From: Streptomyces sp. SCUT-3
GTDB lineage: Bacteria > Actinomycetota > Actinomycetes > Streptomycetales > Streptomycetaceae
Length of the DNA stretch: 64,000 nt
Reading direction: 5' to 3'
NCBI RefSeq assembly: GCF_014083985.1
Contig: NZ_CP046907.1
Coordinates: 4,192,501-4,256,500, forward strand
Part shown: positions 44,314 to 54,330 of the stretch, one piece after another
Layout of the letters: each line of letters opens with the position of its first letter
How positions within the stretch are numbered: position 1 is the stretch's first letter
Position numbers and translations under genes: made by a program
The notes under the pieces: model-generated
What the model saw: only the letters and a program-made list of their open reading frames with translations
Databases searched by the model: none
Told to the model about the DNA's origin: nothing

Positions 44314-46825
44314 CCCGGCTTCCGTCACACCTGCACCCTCGCGCAGGCGTTCTCCTCCCCGGCGGCAGGCCTCCCTCCGGGCGCCCTCGCGCCTGGGGGA
44401 TCCGAACCCGCGGGCCGTCGGCCCGGCCGACCTGCGGCTGGTGCCGCTCGCGTCGGCCGCGTGGGGCGCGGCCGCGCTGACCCTCTCCCTGCCCCGGACC
44501 ACCGCGCTCCTCCTCCCGGCCGGATGCGCCGCGCTCGCGGCCGTCCTCGCGGCGGCACTGCTCGCCGTGCGGCGGACGGAGGCCGCCCGCGCCGCGGCCG
44601 CGGTCCTGCTGTGCGCGGCGTGCGCCGCGGCGGTGGCCACTGCGCACGCCGCCGACCTGCGCCGCGGCCCTCTGCCCGCGGCGGCGGCGGAACACCGCAC
44701 AGTCACCGTCGGGTTGACGGTGACGTCCGACCCCCGGACCACACGGCCGCGGGTGAGCGGCCCTCAGCAGTTCCCGCCCTCGGTGGTCTTCGAGGCACGG
44801 GCCGAACGGGTCGCCGTCTCCGGCGGTCCGGCGACGCGGGTCCGCACCCCCGTCCTGGTCCTGGTCCGCACCCGGGAGGCCCGGTCCGCCCCGTGGCTGT
44901 CACTGCTGCCCTCCACCCGTCTGACAGTCACGGCCACCGCCGTGCCGCCGCTCGGCCCGGGCGACCGCGCCGCGGCGGTCCTGCGCGTCGGTGACGGGCC
45001 GCCGCACGTCACCGACGGCCCGAACGCCGCGCAGCGCACCGCGGGGACACTGCGCGCCGGACTGCGCGACGTCACCGACGGCCTGTCGCCCGACGCCCGC
45101 GCCCTGCTCCCCGGGCTCGTGGTCGGGGACACCTCCCGCGTCCCCGCCGACCTGGCCGACGCCTTCCGCGCCACCGACCTGTCCCATCTGCTCGCCGTGA
45201 GCGGCGCCAACCTGACCATCGTCCTGATACTGCTCATCGGTCCTCCGGGCAGGGCCGTCCGCGCCGAGCGCGGCGGGCTGGCACCACTCCTGGGCCTGTC
45301 CCTGAGGGCGACCGCGGTCCTGGGCGGCCTGCTCACCGTCGGCTTCGTCGTCCTGTGCCGCCCGGATCCCAGCGTGCTGCGCGCCGCCGCCTGCGGGCTG
45401 ATCACCCTGCTCGCGATCGGCACCGGCCGCCGCCGCGCCCTGCTGCCGGCCCTCGCCGGGGCCGTCCTGCTCCTCGTCCTGTACGACCCGTGGCTGGCCC
45501 GCTCCTACGGTTTCCTCCTCTCCGTCCTGGCCACCGCCTCGCTCCTGCTCGTCGCGCCCCGCTGGGCCGAGGCGCTGCGTGGTCGCGGGGTGCCCGCGCG
45601 CCTCGCCGAGGTGCTGGCCGCGGCGGGGGCGGCGCAGGCGGCCTGTGCCCCGGTGGTGGCGGTGATCGCGGCGCAGGTCAGCCTGGTCGCCGTCCCGTGC
45701 AACCTGTTCGCCGAACTCGCCGTCGCCCCGGCCACCGTCCTCGGGTTCGCCGCGCTCGCCACAGCTCCCTTCGCCGAGCCGCCGGCGAGGTTCCTGGCCC
45801 GGGTCGCGGCCGAGCCCGTCGAGTGGATCGCGGCGGTCGCCCGCGCGGGGGCGGGGCTGCCGGGCGCCACGGTCGACTGGCCCGGCGGGTGGGCGGGCGG
45901 CGCGCTGCTGGCAGCGGCCGCCGCGGCGGTCTGCCTGGTGGCGCGCCGCGTCGTCCTGAGGCCGTGGCTGTGCGCGGCCCTGGCCGTCGCGCTGCTGCTG
46001 GTCGTGGTGCGGCCGTCTCCGCTGCCCCGCATCGTCACCGGCTGGCCGCCGCCGGACTGGCGGGTGGTCGCCTGCGACGTGGGCCAGGGCGACGCCATCG
46101 TCCTGGCGGCCGGTCCCGGCCGGGCCGTCGTGGTGGACGCCGGCCCCGACCCCGCCCCGGTCGACCGCTGCCTGCGCTCCCTGGAGGTGACCGCGGTGCC
46201 GCTGGTCGTCGTCACGCACTTCCACGCGGACCACGTCGCGGGACTCGCGGGCGTGCTGCGGGGCCGCGAGGTGGGGGCCGTCGAGACGACGGTCCCGGCC
46301 GGCCCGCCCGGGCAGCGCCGCGCGGTGCGCCGCCTGGCCGCCTCGGCAGGCGTGCCGCTGCTGCGCGCGGCCGCGGGGGAGCGACGGCGGGTGGGGGACC
46401 TGTCCTGGGAGGTCCTCGCGCCCGGCCCCTCGGCCGCGGCCGAGGCCCCGTACGGCAACCCCAACGACTCCAGCGTGGTGATGCTGGTGCGCACCGCCGG
46501 CCTGACCGTGCTGCTGCTCGGTGACGTCGAACCGCCCGCCCAGCGCAGTCTGCTGGAAGCGGTTCCGGACCTGCCCCGTGTGGACGTCCTCAAGGTCGCC
46601 CACCACGGCTCCGCCCACCAGGACGGAGAACTGCTGCGCCGCGTCGCCCCCCGGCTGGCCCTGGTGTCCTGCGGCCGGGACAACGACTACGGGCACCCGT
46701 CCCCGCGCACCCTCGCCGCCCTGCGGGCCGTCGGTACCACCGTCCTGCGCACCGACCTGCACGGCTCCGTGGCCGTCACCGGAACCCCGTCCGACCTGCG
46801 CGCGGCCCGGGCCGGTCCTCGGTGA
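44297..46825 (+). CDS. comEC: ComEC/Rec2 family membrane protein with MBL domain
   Basis: Channel protein for single-stranded DNA entry in competent bacteria. The 842-aa protein has N-terminal hydrophobic helices, an extracytoplasmic domain (TVGLTVTSDPRTTRP), the Competence domain with many helices (LSHLLAVSGANLTIVLILLIG, the family signature), and a C-terminal metallo-beta-lactamase-like domain (VACDVGQGDAIVLAAGP, VVTHFHADHVAG, VLKVAHHGSAHQ). The start is uncertain. The ATG at 44297 begins MTRRADPASVTPAP, but its GGAG is adjacent; an in-frame GTG at 44285 is an alternative, and the frame is open through the upstream 15-bp repeats as GPVGA units. Function in Streptomyces is unclear. Confidence 0.92.
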   Translation: MTRRADPASVTPAPSRRRSPPRRQASLRAPSRLGDPNPRAVGPADLRLVPLASAAWGAAALTLSLPRTTALLLPAGCAALAAVLAAALLAVRRTEAARAAAAVLLCAACAAAVATAHAADLRRGPLPAAAAEHRTVTVGLTVTSDPRTTRPRVSGPQQFPPSVVFEARAERVAVSGGPATRVRTPVLVLVRTREARSAPWLSLLPSTRLTVTATAVPPLGPGDRAAAVLRVGDGPPHVTDGPNAAQRTAGTLRAGLRDVTDGLSPDARALLPGLVVGDTSRVPADLADAFRATDLSHLLAVSGANLTIVLILLIGPPGRAVRAERGGLAPLLGLSLRATAVLGGLLTVGFVVLCRPDPSVLRAAACGLITLLAIGTGRRRALLPALAGAVLLLVLYDPWLARSYGFLLSVLATASLLLVAPRWAEALRGRGVPARLAEVLAAAGAAQAACAPVVAVIAAQVSLVAVPCNLFAELAVAPATVLGFAALATAPFAEPPARFLARVAAEPVEWIAAVARAGAGLPGATVDWPGGWAGGALLAAAAAAVCLVARRVVLRPWLCAALAVALLLVVVRPSPLPRIVTGWPPPDWRVVACDVGQGDAIVLAAGPGRAVVVDAGPDPAPVDRCLRSLEVTAVPLVVVTHFHADHVAGLAGVLRGREVGAVETTVPAGPPGQRRAVRRLAASAGVPLLRAAAGERRRVGDLSWEVLAPGPSAAAEAPYGNPNDSSVVMLVRTAGLTVLLLGDVEPPAQRSLLEAVPDLPRVDVLKVAHHGSAHQDGELLRRVAPRLALVSCGRDNDYGHPSPRTLAALRAVGTTVLRTDLHGSVAVTGTPSDLRAARAGPR

Positions 46826-46884
46826 CCGGGAACGGGCCCCGGGGACCGGCGGGGCGGGGTCCGGACGTTCAGGTGCGCAGGCGT

Positions 46885-47142
46885 TCAGGCGTCCTCGCGC
46901 CAGCCGCCGTACTCCTCGGCGAGGGCGTCGAGGGCCCCGGGGTCCAGGGCGGAGTCCGGGTCCTCCAGGACGACCAGCCACTGGGCGTCCTCGGCGTCGT
47001 CCTCCCCGGCGAGGGCGTCGCGCACCAGCTGCGGCTCCTCCGGCAGCGGGAAGCGTTCGGCGGCCTCTTCGGCCGCCTCCTCGGCGGCGTCGCGGTCGGG
47101 GAGTACGAGGAGGTGCCGGACGGCCCGGGTCGTGCTGTTCAT
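46885..47142 (-). CDS. Small acidic conserved protein
   Basis: An 85-aa acidic protein transcribed opposite to its neighbours. Features: RAVRHLLVLPDRDAAEEAAEE, QLVRDALAGEDDAEDAQWLV, VVLEDPDSALDPGALDALAEEYGGW. The alternation of strand and helix, and the size, recall the RraB-like/DUF695 small alpha-beta domains, but I cannot assign it. The ATG is at 47142. It lies between comEC and holA, convergent with comEC (60 bases between the stops) and divergent from holA. Cytoplasmic, no cysteines, no membrane segment. Codon bias supports a real gene. Confidence 0.7.
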   Translation of the reverse strand: MNSTTRAVRHLLVLPDRDAAEEAAEEAAERFPLPEEPQLVRDALAGEDDAEDAQWLVVLEDPDSALDPGALDALAEEYGGWREDA

Positions 47143-47220
47143 CCGGACATTGTGGAGGACGGCGCGCGCCGGGCGGCAACGGGGACCGGCGACCGTGGAG
47201 GGGCCTCCGGGAGGTTCCCC

Positions 47221-47246
47221 GGAGACGCCCGCCGGAGACGCCCGCC
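47221..47246 (+). repeat. 13-bp tandem repeat in divergent promoter region
   Basis: Two copies of GGAGACGCCCGCC, followed by GGAG, between the small acidic gene and holA. Confidence 0.7.
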
Positions 47247-47295
47247 GGAGGTGACCGCGGGGAGGTGTCCGCGGGGCGTGGGATGCTGGTCGGCG

Positions 47296-48288
47296 ATGGC
47301 CAGGAAGAGTTCCACAGACAATCCGCTCGCCCCGCTGACGGTCGCCGTCGGCCAGGAGGAGCTGCTGCTCGACCGGGTGGTGGCCGAGGTCGTGGCAGCC
47401 GCCAGGGCGTCCGACCCGGACACCGACGTGCGCGACCTGACCCCCGACGTGCTGCAGCCGGGCACGCTCGCGGAGCTGACGAGCCCGTCGCTGTTCGCCG
47501 AGCGCAAGGTCGTGGTCGTCCGCGACTCGCACAACCTGTCGGCGGACACCGTCAAGGACGTCAAGGCGTACCTGGGCTCCCCGGCGGAGGAGATCACCCT
47601 GGTCCTCCTGCACGCGGGCGGGGCCAAGGGCAAGGGGCTGCTGGACGCGGCCCGCAAGGCCGGTGCGCGCGAGGTGGCCTGCGCGAAGATGACCAAGCCC
47701 GCCGACCGGCTGGCCTTCGCCCGCGGCGAGTTCCGTGCCGCGGGGCGTTCGGCGACGCAGGAGGCGTGCGAGGCGCTGGTCGAGGCGATCGGCAGCGACC
47801 TGCGGGAGCTGGCGAGCGCGTGCAGCCAGCTCGCCGCCGACGTCGAGGGCACCATCGACGAGCAGGTCGTCGCCCGCTACTACACCGGCCGGGCGGAGGC
47901 GACCGGTTTCGAGGTGGCCGACCTCGCGGTCACCGGACGCGCGGCGGAGGCGCTGGAGCGGCTGCGCTGGGCACTGTCGGTGGGGCAGCCGCTGCCCGGG
48001 ATCACCTTCGCCCTCGCCTCCGGGGTGCGCTCCATCGGCAGGGTGGCGAGCGCGCCCCGCGGGGCGCGGCCCGCCGACCTGGCCCGCGAGCTGGGCATGC
48101 CGCCGTGGAAGGTCGACCGGGTGCGGCAGCAGGCGCGCAACTGGACCGGGGACGGGGTGTCGGTGGCACTGAGGGCGGTCGCCGAGGCGGACGCGGCGGT
48201 CAAGGGCGCGGTGGGGGACCCGGCGTACGCGCTGGAGAAGGCCGTGGTGACGATCGCGCAGGCCGCGCGCGGCGGGCGCCGCCCGTAA
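47296..48288 (+). CDS. holA: DNA polymerase III subunit delta
   Basis: Clamp-loader subunit that opens the beta sliding clamp. The 330-aa length is typical. Family features: the N-terminal PLTVAVGQEELLLDRVVAEV, SPSLFAERKVVVVRDSHNL, ITLVLLHAGGAKGKGLLDAARK, the RelA-like middle region, and the collar-domain sequence ARELGMPPWKVDRVRQQARNWT. Sequence conservation in HolA is low, but gene order (comEC-holA-rpsT-lepA) is standard. The ATG at 47296 begins MARKSSTDNPL; an upstream in-frame region overlaps the opposite-strand gene and is rejected. A strong hairpin follows in the gap before rpsT. Confidence 0.95.
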   Translation: MARKSSTDNPLAPLTVAVGQEELLLDRVVAEVVAAARASDPDTDVRDLTPDVLQPGTLAELTSPSLFAERKVVVVRDSHNLSADTVKDVKAYLGSPAEEITLVLLHAGGAKGKGLLDAARKAGAREVACAKMTKPADRLAFARGEFRAAGRSATQEACEALVEAIGSDLRELASACSQLAADVEGTIDEQVVARYYTGRAEATGFEVADLAVTGRAAEALERLRWALSVGQPLPGITFALASGVRSIGRVASAPRGARPADLARELGMPPWKVDRVRQQARNWTGDGVSVALRAVAEADAAVKGAVGDPAYALEKAVVTIAQAARGGRRP

Positions 48289-48613
48289 CCGGGCGGACGC
48301 CCCGGGCCGAGCACGGCCGAGCCGATCCGGTCCGGTCCGGTCTGGGGGCTGTTCCGGCCCAGGGTCCGACGCCGACGCCCGTTCCGGGAGCCGACGTCCG
48401 GCCCGGGCTTTCGGCCCGGGCGTCCGGGAACGCCGAAGGCCCCGGCGGCCGTCCGGGGACGACGGCGGCAGGGGCCTTCGGTTCGAGCTGTGCGCCGCAC
48501 CCGCGTGGCGAACGCAGGCCGCGTGCGGCGCGGAGGTTCGTGCGGCCGGACCGGGCGGTTGAGAGGGACCGTTCTCCGGTGCCGGCGGGTGGGCCCGCAG
48601 GGCCCGGCGGAGG
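48289..48613. other. Convergent intergenic region holA/rpsT
   Basis: 325 bases between convergent stops. Apart from the hairpin at 48433-48481 and a smaller GGCCCGGG inverted repeat near 48400, I see no gene or RNA. Confidence 0.5.
48433..48481. terminator. Bidirectional terminator between holA and rpsT
   Basis: Perfect 11-bp arms CCGAAGGCCCC (48433-48443) and GGGGCCTTCGG (48471-48481). Confidence 0.75.
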
Positions 48614-48880
48614 TCAGGCCTGGAGGGAGGCGACCTTCTTGGCCAGCGCCGACTTCTTGTTGGCGGCGGCGTTCTTGTGGATGACGCCCTTGCTCACGGC
48701 CTTGTCGAGCTTCTGGGAAGCCTCGCGGGCGGCGACGTTGGCCTTCTCCACGTCGCCGGCGGCGACGGCCTCGCGGGTCTTGCGGATGGCGGTCTTGAGC
48801 GACGACTTGACGGCCTTGTTGCGCAGGCGCGCCTTCTCGTTGGTCTTGTTCCGCTTGATCTGGGACTTGATGTTCGCCAC
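48614..48880 (-). CDS. rpsT: 30S ribosomal protein S20
   Basis: Primary 16S rRNA-binding protein of the small subunit. The 88-aa basic, helical product begins [27 protein letters not shown], the family signature, and ends with [19 protein letters not shown]. The start is GTG at 48880 with GAGGCT upstream on the minus strand; an in-frame ATG further upstream is not supported by family length. A promoter is visible at 48953-48982 (minus strand), giving a leader of about 65 nt. Next to lepA and holA, as in most actinobacteria. Confidence 0.98.
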   Translation of the reverse strand: MANIKSQIKRNKTNEKARLRNKAVKSSLKTAIRKTREAVAAGDVEKANVAAREASQKLDKAVSKGVIHKNAAANKKSALAKKVASLQA

Positions 48881-49207
48881 GAAAGAGCCTCGATGGAATT
48901 CGTCGGATTGCTGGACGTGTCCCGGGTCAGAGGGCACGAGACACAGTGGTCCACGCTACCAGCAGCCGCGATGCGCTCCCAAACCGGACGTGCGCGGGCC
49001 CGGGCGCGGTGCGCGCGCCGGCCGCAGCCCGGGCCGTGGGGGCCGGATCGCATGACGGATCGCGTGACTGGCCGCGTGACGGGCCGCGGGCCTGCGGGGG
49101 AGGGGTGCGGGGGAAGGGCGGGCCCGGTCGGGACGGGTTCGTGGGACGATGGGTGCGACGTCTCTAGGAACGTCGCCGATCCTGGCCCTACGGAAACTGG
49201 ACCCTGC
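48881..49207. other. Divergent intergenic region rpsT/lepA
   Basis: 327 bases. It holds the rpsT promoter, three 12-bp tandem units (GGATCGCATGAC type, 49045-49080), and a 7-bp inverted repeat GCGACGT/ACGTCGC (49155-49161, 49170-49176) upstream of lepA. No gene seen. Confidence 0.5.
48953..48982 (-). promoter_or_regulatory. Promoter of rpsT
   Basis: On the minus strand TTGGGA (48982-48977), 18-bp spacer, TAGCGT (48958-48953). Confidence 0.5.
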
Positions 49208-51082
<1,875 letters not shown>

Positions 51083-51089
51083 GCACGGA

Positions 51090-51137
51090 CCGGGGGAGGG
51101 CGGCGCACCGCGGTGCACCGCCCTCCCCCGGGGTTTT
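51090..51137 (+). terminator. lepA intrinsic terminator
   Basis: 20-bp stem with one mismatch (51090-51109 with 51112-51131) followed by GGTTTT. Confidence 0.88.
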
Positions 51138-51156
51138 GTTGCGAACTGTTCGCAAC
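51138..51156. promoter_or_regulatory. 19-bp perfect palindrome, candidate operator
   Basis: GTTGCGAAC-T-GTTCGCAAC: 9-bp perfect arms around one base, just downstream of the lepA terminator and about 25-40 bases upstream of the cobalamin riboswitch. The symmetry and position suggest a binding site for a dimeric repressor controlling the B12 operon. It is not an exact match to any box I know, although spacing is reminiscent of Fur-family sites. A short hairpin role is the alternative. Confidence 0.55.
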
Positions 51157-51179
51157 TGCGGGCCGGGTGCACTGGTGCG

Positions 51180-51320
51180 GGTGTCCTGCGGTCTGCCAGA
51201 CTGAGCGCCATCATCCGGGCGGCGAAGGCCAGGAAACCGGTGCGATTCCGGTACGGTCCCGCCACTGTGACCGGCCCCCGCGGGGGCCGGGAGTCAGACA
51301 CTGACGCGCCGCCTCCATTC
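51180..51320 (+). promoter_or_regulatory. Cobalamin riboswitch
   Basis: Conserved core of the adenosylcobalamin aptamer: AGGAAACCGGTGCGATTCCGG (51231-51251), then ACGGTCCCGCCACTGTGA (51253-51270), a peripheral hairpin of CCGGCCCCCG with its complement, and GAGTCAGACA (51291-51300). It lies in the leader of the downstream transporter gene. Sequences after the aptamer (CCGGAGAGGC before the ATG) can pair with upstream GGATCC-containing bases, so control is probably at translation initiation. Bound B12 would repress the operon. The 5' limit is approximate. Confidence 0.93.
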
Positions 51321-51356
51321 CGGCAGGGGACGAGGATCCCCCGGAGAGGCACGGTC

Positions 51357-52358
51357 ATGACACGACCCGGCGCCGCCCTGCGCGCGCTCACCACCACGGC
51401 ACTCCTGCTCCCCCTCGCGGCCTGCGGCTCACCGGCCGGGGGAGCCGATGCGGGAACGAGGAGCGCGGCGTCCGCCCCCGCCGCCGAGGGCTTCCCGTAC
51501 ACGGTGACCAACTGCGGGGTGAGGACCACCTACACCGCCCCGCCCCGGCGGGCCGTCACCATGAACCAGCACGTCACCGAGATCATGCTGGCGCTCGGCC
51601 TCCAGGACCGCATGGCCGGCACGGCCTACCTCGACGACGCGGTCCTGCCCGCCCACCGCGAGGCGTACGGAACGGTCGAGGTCCTGGCGGAGGAGTACCC
51701 GTCGAAAGAGGTGCTCCTGGGCACGGCCCCCGACTTCGTGTACGGCGGGTTCGCGAGCGCCTTCGACAAGGGGGAGGGCCGGGACCGCGCCGCCCTGGAG
51801 GAGAGCGGCGTGCGCACCCGGCTCAGCGTCGAGAACTGCACCGACGGGCCGGTCGGTCTCGACACGCTCAGGACCGAGATCAGGCAGGTCGCCCGCATCT
51901 TCGGGGTCCCCGGGCGCGGCGAGGAGCTGATCCGGGAGCAGCAGGAGCGGATCGACGCGGTGACCGAGGGACTGGAGGGCGCGGACCGCCCGTCGGTGTT
52001 CGTGCACGACTCCGGCGAGGGCTCCGCCCTCACCGCCGGGGGAGGGGGCGTCGCGGACCGGATCGTCTCCCTGGCCGGGGGCGACAACGTCTTCTCCCAC
52101 CTCGGGGGCGCCTTCGCCGACGTGTCCTGGGAGGAGGTCGTCGAACGCCGCCCCGAGGCCGTCGTGATCCTCGATTACGGCGGCACCTCGGCCTCCGCGA
52201 AGAAGAAGCAGCTCCTGGACGATCCCGCGCTCGCCGGGGTGCCCGCGATCCGCGACGAGCGGTTCGCGGTGCTCCCCCTGTCCTCGGCCGTACTGGGGGT
52301 GCGGGTCGCGGACGCGGTGGAGGACCTGGCCGCCCAGCTCCACCCGGACGCACCGTGA
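51357..52358 (+). CDS. ABC transporter substrate-binding lipoprotein (BtuF-like)
   Basis: A 333-aa secreted lipoprotein that probably captures corrinoids. A signal peptide (MTRPGAALRALTTTALLLPL) ends with the lipobox LAAC, so C23 would be lipidated. The mature protein has the FecB/BtuF periplasmic-binding fold: PPRRAVTMNQHVTEIMLALG at the first strand, VEVLAEEYPSKEVLLGTAPD, VFVHDSGEGSALTAG, and VVERRPEAVVILDYGG. The ATG at 51357 follows GGAGAGG. The preceding cobalamin riboswitch argues for B12 as substrate rather than siderophores, which share the fold. Its stop overlaps the permease GTG (GTGA), so the four genes form a coupled operon. Confidence 0.92.
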   Translation: MTRPGAALRALTTTALLLPLAACGSPAGGADAGTRSAASAPAAEGFPYTVTNCGVRTTYTAPPRRAVTMNQHVTEIMLALGLQDRMAGTAYLDDAVLPAHREAYGTVEVLAEEYPSKEVLLGTAPDFVYGGFASAFDKGEGRDRAALEESGVRTRLSVENCTDGPVGLDTLRTEIRQVARIFGVPGRGEELIREQQERIDAVTEGLEGADRPSVFVHDSGEGSALTAGGGGVADRIVSLAGGDNVFSHLGGAFADVSWEEVVERRPEAVVILDYGGTSASAKKKQLLDDPALAGVPAIRDERFAVLPLSSAVLGVRVADAVEDLAAQLHPDAP

Positions 52359-53503
52359 GGGGCGCCCGCGGCCCCGCCGGTACCCGCGCCCCCGCCGGTA
52401 CCCGCGCCCCCGCCGGCCTTCGCGGCCCCGCCGGTACCTGCGCCCCCGCCGGTCCCCGTGCCCCCGCCGCTCCCCGTCGGACTGCCGGGGCCCGCACCCC
52501 GGCCGTCCTCGCCGTGCTGGTCGCCGCGCTCGTCGTGACGGCCGTCGCCGGCCTGGCCCTGGGACCGGTGCGCGTTCCGCCGCGCGACGTGCTGGGCGTC
52601 GTGCTGGGCGGGGAGCGGGCCGGGCCCCTGGCGGCGGTCGTGTGGGACCTGCGGATGCCGCGGGTGCTGCTGGGCGCGGTCGTGGGGGCCGGCCTCGCCG
52701 TCGCCGGCACCGTCCTGCAGGCCCTGGTGCGCAACCCGCTCGCCGACCCGTTCCTGCTCGGCGCGTCCTCGGGCGCCTCGGCCGGCGCGGTGGTCGTCGT
52801 CGTGCTCGGGGTCGGTGCGGGGGCGGCGGCCGCGGTGGCGCTGCCGTCGGCCGCGTTCGCCGGGTCGATGTGCGCGCTCGTCGTCGTCTGGGCGGCGGCC
52901 CGGCGCGGCGGCACCATGACGGCGGGCCGGCTGGTCCTGGCCGGAGTGGCGGTCCAGTACGTGCTGTCGGCGTTCACCGGCCTCGTGCTGGTGCTGTCGG
53001 CCGACGCCGAGCACGCGCGGACGATCATGTTCTGGACGCTGGGGAGCCTGGGCGGGGCGCGCTGGGACGAACTCGCCCTGCCCGCGGTCGTGCTGGTTGT
53101 GGGGACGCTGCTGCTGACCGCCCTGGCCCGCCCCCTCGACCTGCTGCTCGCGGGGGAGGAGGGCGCGCACACCCTGGGGCTGGACACGCACCGCTTCCGG
53201 GCGGCGGTCTTCGTGCTGGCCTCACTGGTCACCGGCGTCCTGGTGGCCTTCAGCGGCGCGATCGGCTTCGTCGGCCTGATGGTGCCGCACGCGGCCCGCG
53301 CGGTCGTCGGCGCGGGACACCGTCGGCTGCTGCCCGTCGCGGCCCTCGGGGGCGCGGTGTTCCTGCTCCTGGCCGACCTGGTGGCGCGCACGGCCGCCGC
53401 CCCGCGGGAGGTGCCCGTCGGCATCGTCACCGCGCTCGCGGGCGGCCCGTTCTTCCTGTGGCTGCTGCGCCGCTCCTCCCGCACGGAGGGGATCGCCGGA
53501 TGA
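52355..53503 (+). CDS. FecCD-family ABC permease (BtuC-like)
   Basis: A 382-aa membrane permease of the BtuC/FecCD type, forming the homodimeric channel. About nine to ten transmembrane helices begin near residue 48. Family motifs: LRMPRVLLGAVVGAGLAVAG, QALVRNPLADPFLLGASSGA, WTLGSLGGARWDEL, and GAIGFVGLMVPHAAR (ATPase-coupling loop). The first 45 residues are unusual: six-residue repeats R(G/A)PAG(T/L/P) from six 18-bp DNA units, cytoplasmic and disordered. A start further downstream is possible but the GTG at 52355 overlaps the upstream stop, as expected. It is cotranscribed with the binding protein, ATPase and FhuF-like genes under the riboswitch. Confidence 0.93.
   Translation: MRGARGPAGTRAPAGTRAPAGLRGPAGTCAPAGPRAPAAPRRTAGARTPAVLAVLVAALVVTAVAGLALGPVRVPPRDVLGVVLGGERAGPLAAVVWDLRMPRVLLGAVVGAGLAVAGTVLQALVRNPLADPFLLGASSGASAGAVVVVVLGVGAGAAAAVALPSAAFAGSMCALVVVWAAARRGGTMTAGRLVLAGVAVQYVLSAFTGLVLVLSADAEHARTIMFWTLGSLGGARWDELALPAVVLVVGTLLLTALARPLDLLLAGEEGAHTLGLDTHRFRAAVFVLASLVTGVLVAFSGAIGFVGLMVPHAARAVVGAGHRRLLPVAALGGAVFLLLADLVARTAAAPREVPVGIVTALAGGPFFLWLLRRSSRTEGIAG
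52368..52475 (+). repeat. 18-bp tandem repeat, six copies, in permease N-terminus
   Basis: Six head-to-tail units (GCGCCCCCGCCGGTACCC type) at 52368-52475, in frame with the permease and starting 13 bases after its GTG. Confidence 0.9.
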
Positions 53504-54330
53504 CCGCGCGGCCGGCCTCCCTGCGTGCGGAGGGCGTGGGGTACGAGGTGCACGGGCGGACCCTGCTGGACGGCGCGGACCTGACCGCGCACCCGGGCGA
53601 GACGGTCGGCCTGGTCGGCCCGAACGGCAGCGGCAAGACGACCTTCCTGCGCTGCGTGTACGGCACCCTGCGGCCCACGGCCGGCCGGGTGCTGTTGGAC
53701 GGCCGGGACGCGGCCGCGCTCGGGGTGAAGGAACGCGCCCGGCGGGTCGCGGTCGTGGCGCAGGACGCGGGGAGCGCCTTCGGGCTGACCGTCCGCGAGA
53801 CGGTCGCGATGGGCCGCAGTCCGCACAAGCGGTTCTGGGAGCAGGACGGTCCCGGTGACGCCCGGCGCGTCGCCCGGGCCCTGGAACGGGTCGGCGCCGA
53901 GGCCCTGGCGGACCGGCGCCTCGACGAGCTGTCCGGCGGGGAGCGGCAGCGCGTCCTGGTCGCCCGCGCCCTCGTGCAGGACCCGGGCCTGCTGGCCCTG
54001 GACGAGCCGACCAACCACCTCGACGTCCGCCACCAGCTGGAGATCCTCGGCCTCGTCCGCCGCCTGGGCACGACCAACCTGGTCGTCCTGCACGACCTGA
54101 ACCTGGCCGCTGCCCACTGCGACCGACTGTACGTGCTCGGCGCCGGGCGGGTGGTCGCCTCGGGGCCGCCGGGCGAGGTGCTGACGGAGGAACTGCTGGC
54201 CGAGGTCTACGGGGTGCGGGCCCGGGTGGCCGTCCACCCCGCGACCGGGGTGCCGAACGTCGTCTACCTTCCGCCGCCGTCCCCGTCACGGCGGCCCGGC
54301 CCCGACGCGCAGGAGGTGCGCATCCGGTGA
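53500..54330 (+). CDS. ABC transporter ATP-binding protein (BtuD-like)
   Basis: A 276-aa ATPase that drives the permease. Walker A GPNGSGKTTF near residue 40, Q-loop VVAQDAG, signature LSGGERQRVLVARAL near 146, Walker B LLALDEPTNHLD near 165, and the H-loop VVLHDLN are all intact. It belongs to the FepC/BtuD class of metal-chelate importers. The ATG at 53500 overlaps the permease stop (ATGA); its own stop overlaps the next GTG (GTGA). The C-terminal ~30 residues are Pro/Arg-rich. The riboswitch argues for corrinoid import. Confidence 0.95.
   Translation: MTARPASLRAEGVGYEVHGRTLLDGADLTAHPGETVGLVGPNGSGKTTFLRCVYGTLRPTAGRVLLDGRDAAALGVKERARRVAVVAQDAGSAFGLTVRETVAMGRSPHKRFWEQDGPGDARRVARALERVGAEALADRRLDELSGGERQRVLVARALVQDPGLLALDEPTNHLDVRHQLEILGLVRRLGTTNLVVLHDLNLAAAHCDRLYVLGAGRVVASGPPGEVLTEELLAEVYGVRARVAVHPATGVPNVVYLPPPSPSRRPGPDAQEVRIR

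Noticed and set aside
51138-51156. Zur or Nur box
   Set aside because: The palindrome has a 1-base centre and TTGCGAA/TTCGCAA arms, which do not match the consensus sequences I know for either regulator.
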